Source: Methylocapsa sp.
GTDB taxonomy: Bacteria > Pseudomonadota > Alphaproteobacteria > Rhizobiales > Beijerinckiaceae
DNA: 5,920 nt
Direction of reading: 5' to 3'
NCBI GenBank assembly: GCA_003162995.1
Contig: PLUZ01000266.1
Span: 12,695 to 18,614 of the forward strand
Shown here: piece by piece, positions 5,680 through 5,920 of the stretch
Layout of the letters: the number at the start of each line of letters is the position of its first letter
How positions within the stretch are numbered: position 1 is the stretch's first letter
Translations under genes and position numbers: made by a program
Notes under the pieces: generated by a model
Databases searched by the model: none
What the model was told of the DNA's origin: nothing
The model's input: the letters and a program-made list of their open reading frames with translations, nothing else

Positions 5680-5706
5680 GCGGTCCCGTACTTCCACGGG
5701 AACCGC
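5680..5706 (+). other. Stem-loop between the LON-domain and Trm112 genes
   Basis: GCGGTCCCGT (5680-5689) pairs with ACGGGAACCGC (5696-5706), leaving one bulged A and a six-base loop (ACTTCC). It starts 14 bases after the LON-domain stop and ends 20 bases before the Trm112 start. No T-run follows, so it is not a classical terminator. It may stabilise the upstream part of a two-gene mRNA or partially attenuate the downstream gene. Confidence 0.45.
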
Positions 5707-5726
5707 ACAGGCTAGAGGACGGATCG

Positions 5727-5920
5727 ATGGTGGATAAACAGAAGGAATTGGCTGGGAAGCAAGCTCCGGAACCGTCGCGGATCGATCCGCGGCTGCTCGA
5801 AATCCTGGTGTGTCCGCGGACCAAGACGACGCTCGAATATGACGCACAGAATCAGGAACTTATTTCCCGCGCGGCCAAGCTTGCCTATCCGATCCGCGAC
5901 GGCATTCCGATCATGCTCCC
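5727..5920 (+). CDS. Trm112-family protein, 3' end cut by the window edge
   Basis: The first 64 codons of a small Trm112-like protein are present. The core reads [21 protein letters not shown] (residues 19-39), [21 protein letters not shown] (44-64), which is the conserved pattern of the bacterial YcaR/UPF0434 branch. Family members are usually 60-80 residues, so little is probably missing; an N-terminal extension of about 18 residues precedes the core. In eukaryotes and archaea Trm112 activates several methyltransferases acting on tRNA, rRNA and release factors; the role in bacteria is less certain. The zinc-type CPxC is reduced to CPRT with only one cysteine, so metal binding there is unlikely; this is common in alphaproteobacterial members from memory. 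GAGG at 5715-5718, eight bases upstream, supports ATG 5727. It is probably in an operon with the LON-domain gene. Confidence 0.88.
   Translation, partial: MVDKQKELAGKQAPEPSRIDPRLLEILVCPRTKTTLEYDAQNQELISRAAKLAYPIRDGIPIML

Noticed and set aside
4892..5824. Minus-strand open frame (310 codons) across the LON-domain gene
   Set aside because: It is antisense to two clear genes and its translation has no recognisable family pattern.

Overview
The window reads as a chromosomal piece of a GC-rich alphaproteobacterium, most likely Rhizobiales. The pointers are the LON-domain protein followed by a Trm112 protein, an alphaproteobacterial-type cystathionine beta-lyase, GC-rich codon use, and palindromic intergenic repeats of a style common in that order. 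A Beijerinckiaceae or Methylocystaceae-like host is a guess from general resemblance and has not been tested. I see no phage, IS element, CRISPR array, tRNA or rRNA.

Layout. Bases 1-209 are a leader with two short perfect palindromes. Bases 210-1880 (+) encode a 556-residue OFA-family (oxalate/formate antiporter-like) MFS transporter. Bases 1958-2179 (-) hold a probable small 73-residue hypothetical protein. Bases 2323-3153 (-) encode a 276-residue protein with one N-terminal membrane anchor and no recognised family. A 251-base divergent region (3154-3404) with a strong hairpin and an inverted repeat separates it from metC (3405-4592, +). Bases 4593-4996 contain no established gene. They hold a symmetric GCCTAA/TTAGGC cluster, a weak candidate short ORF with a strong Shine-Dalgarno sequence, and a two-hairpin intergenic repeat. 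Bases 4997-5665 (+) encode a stand-alone LON N-terminal-domain protein. A Trm112-family gene starts at 5727 (+) and runs off the right edge.

How the genes fit together. The transporter, the two minus-strand genes and metC look like independent units, because strands alternate and the gaps are of promoter size. MetC makes homocysteine from cystathionine for methionine synthesis. The LON-domain and Trm112 genes are co-directional, 61 bases apart, and probably co-transcribed; this pairing recurs in Rhizobiales from general knowledge. Most of the window is ordinary housekeeping or accessory sequence. I found no convincing undescribed multi-gene system. The least explained items are the anchored 276-residue protein, the 73-residue protein and the intergenic symmetry elements.
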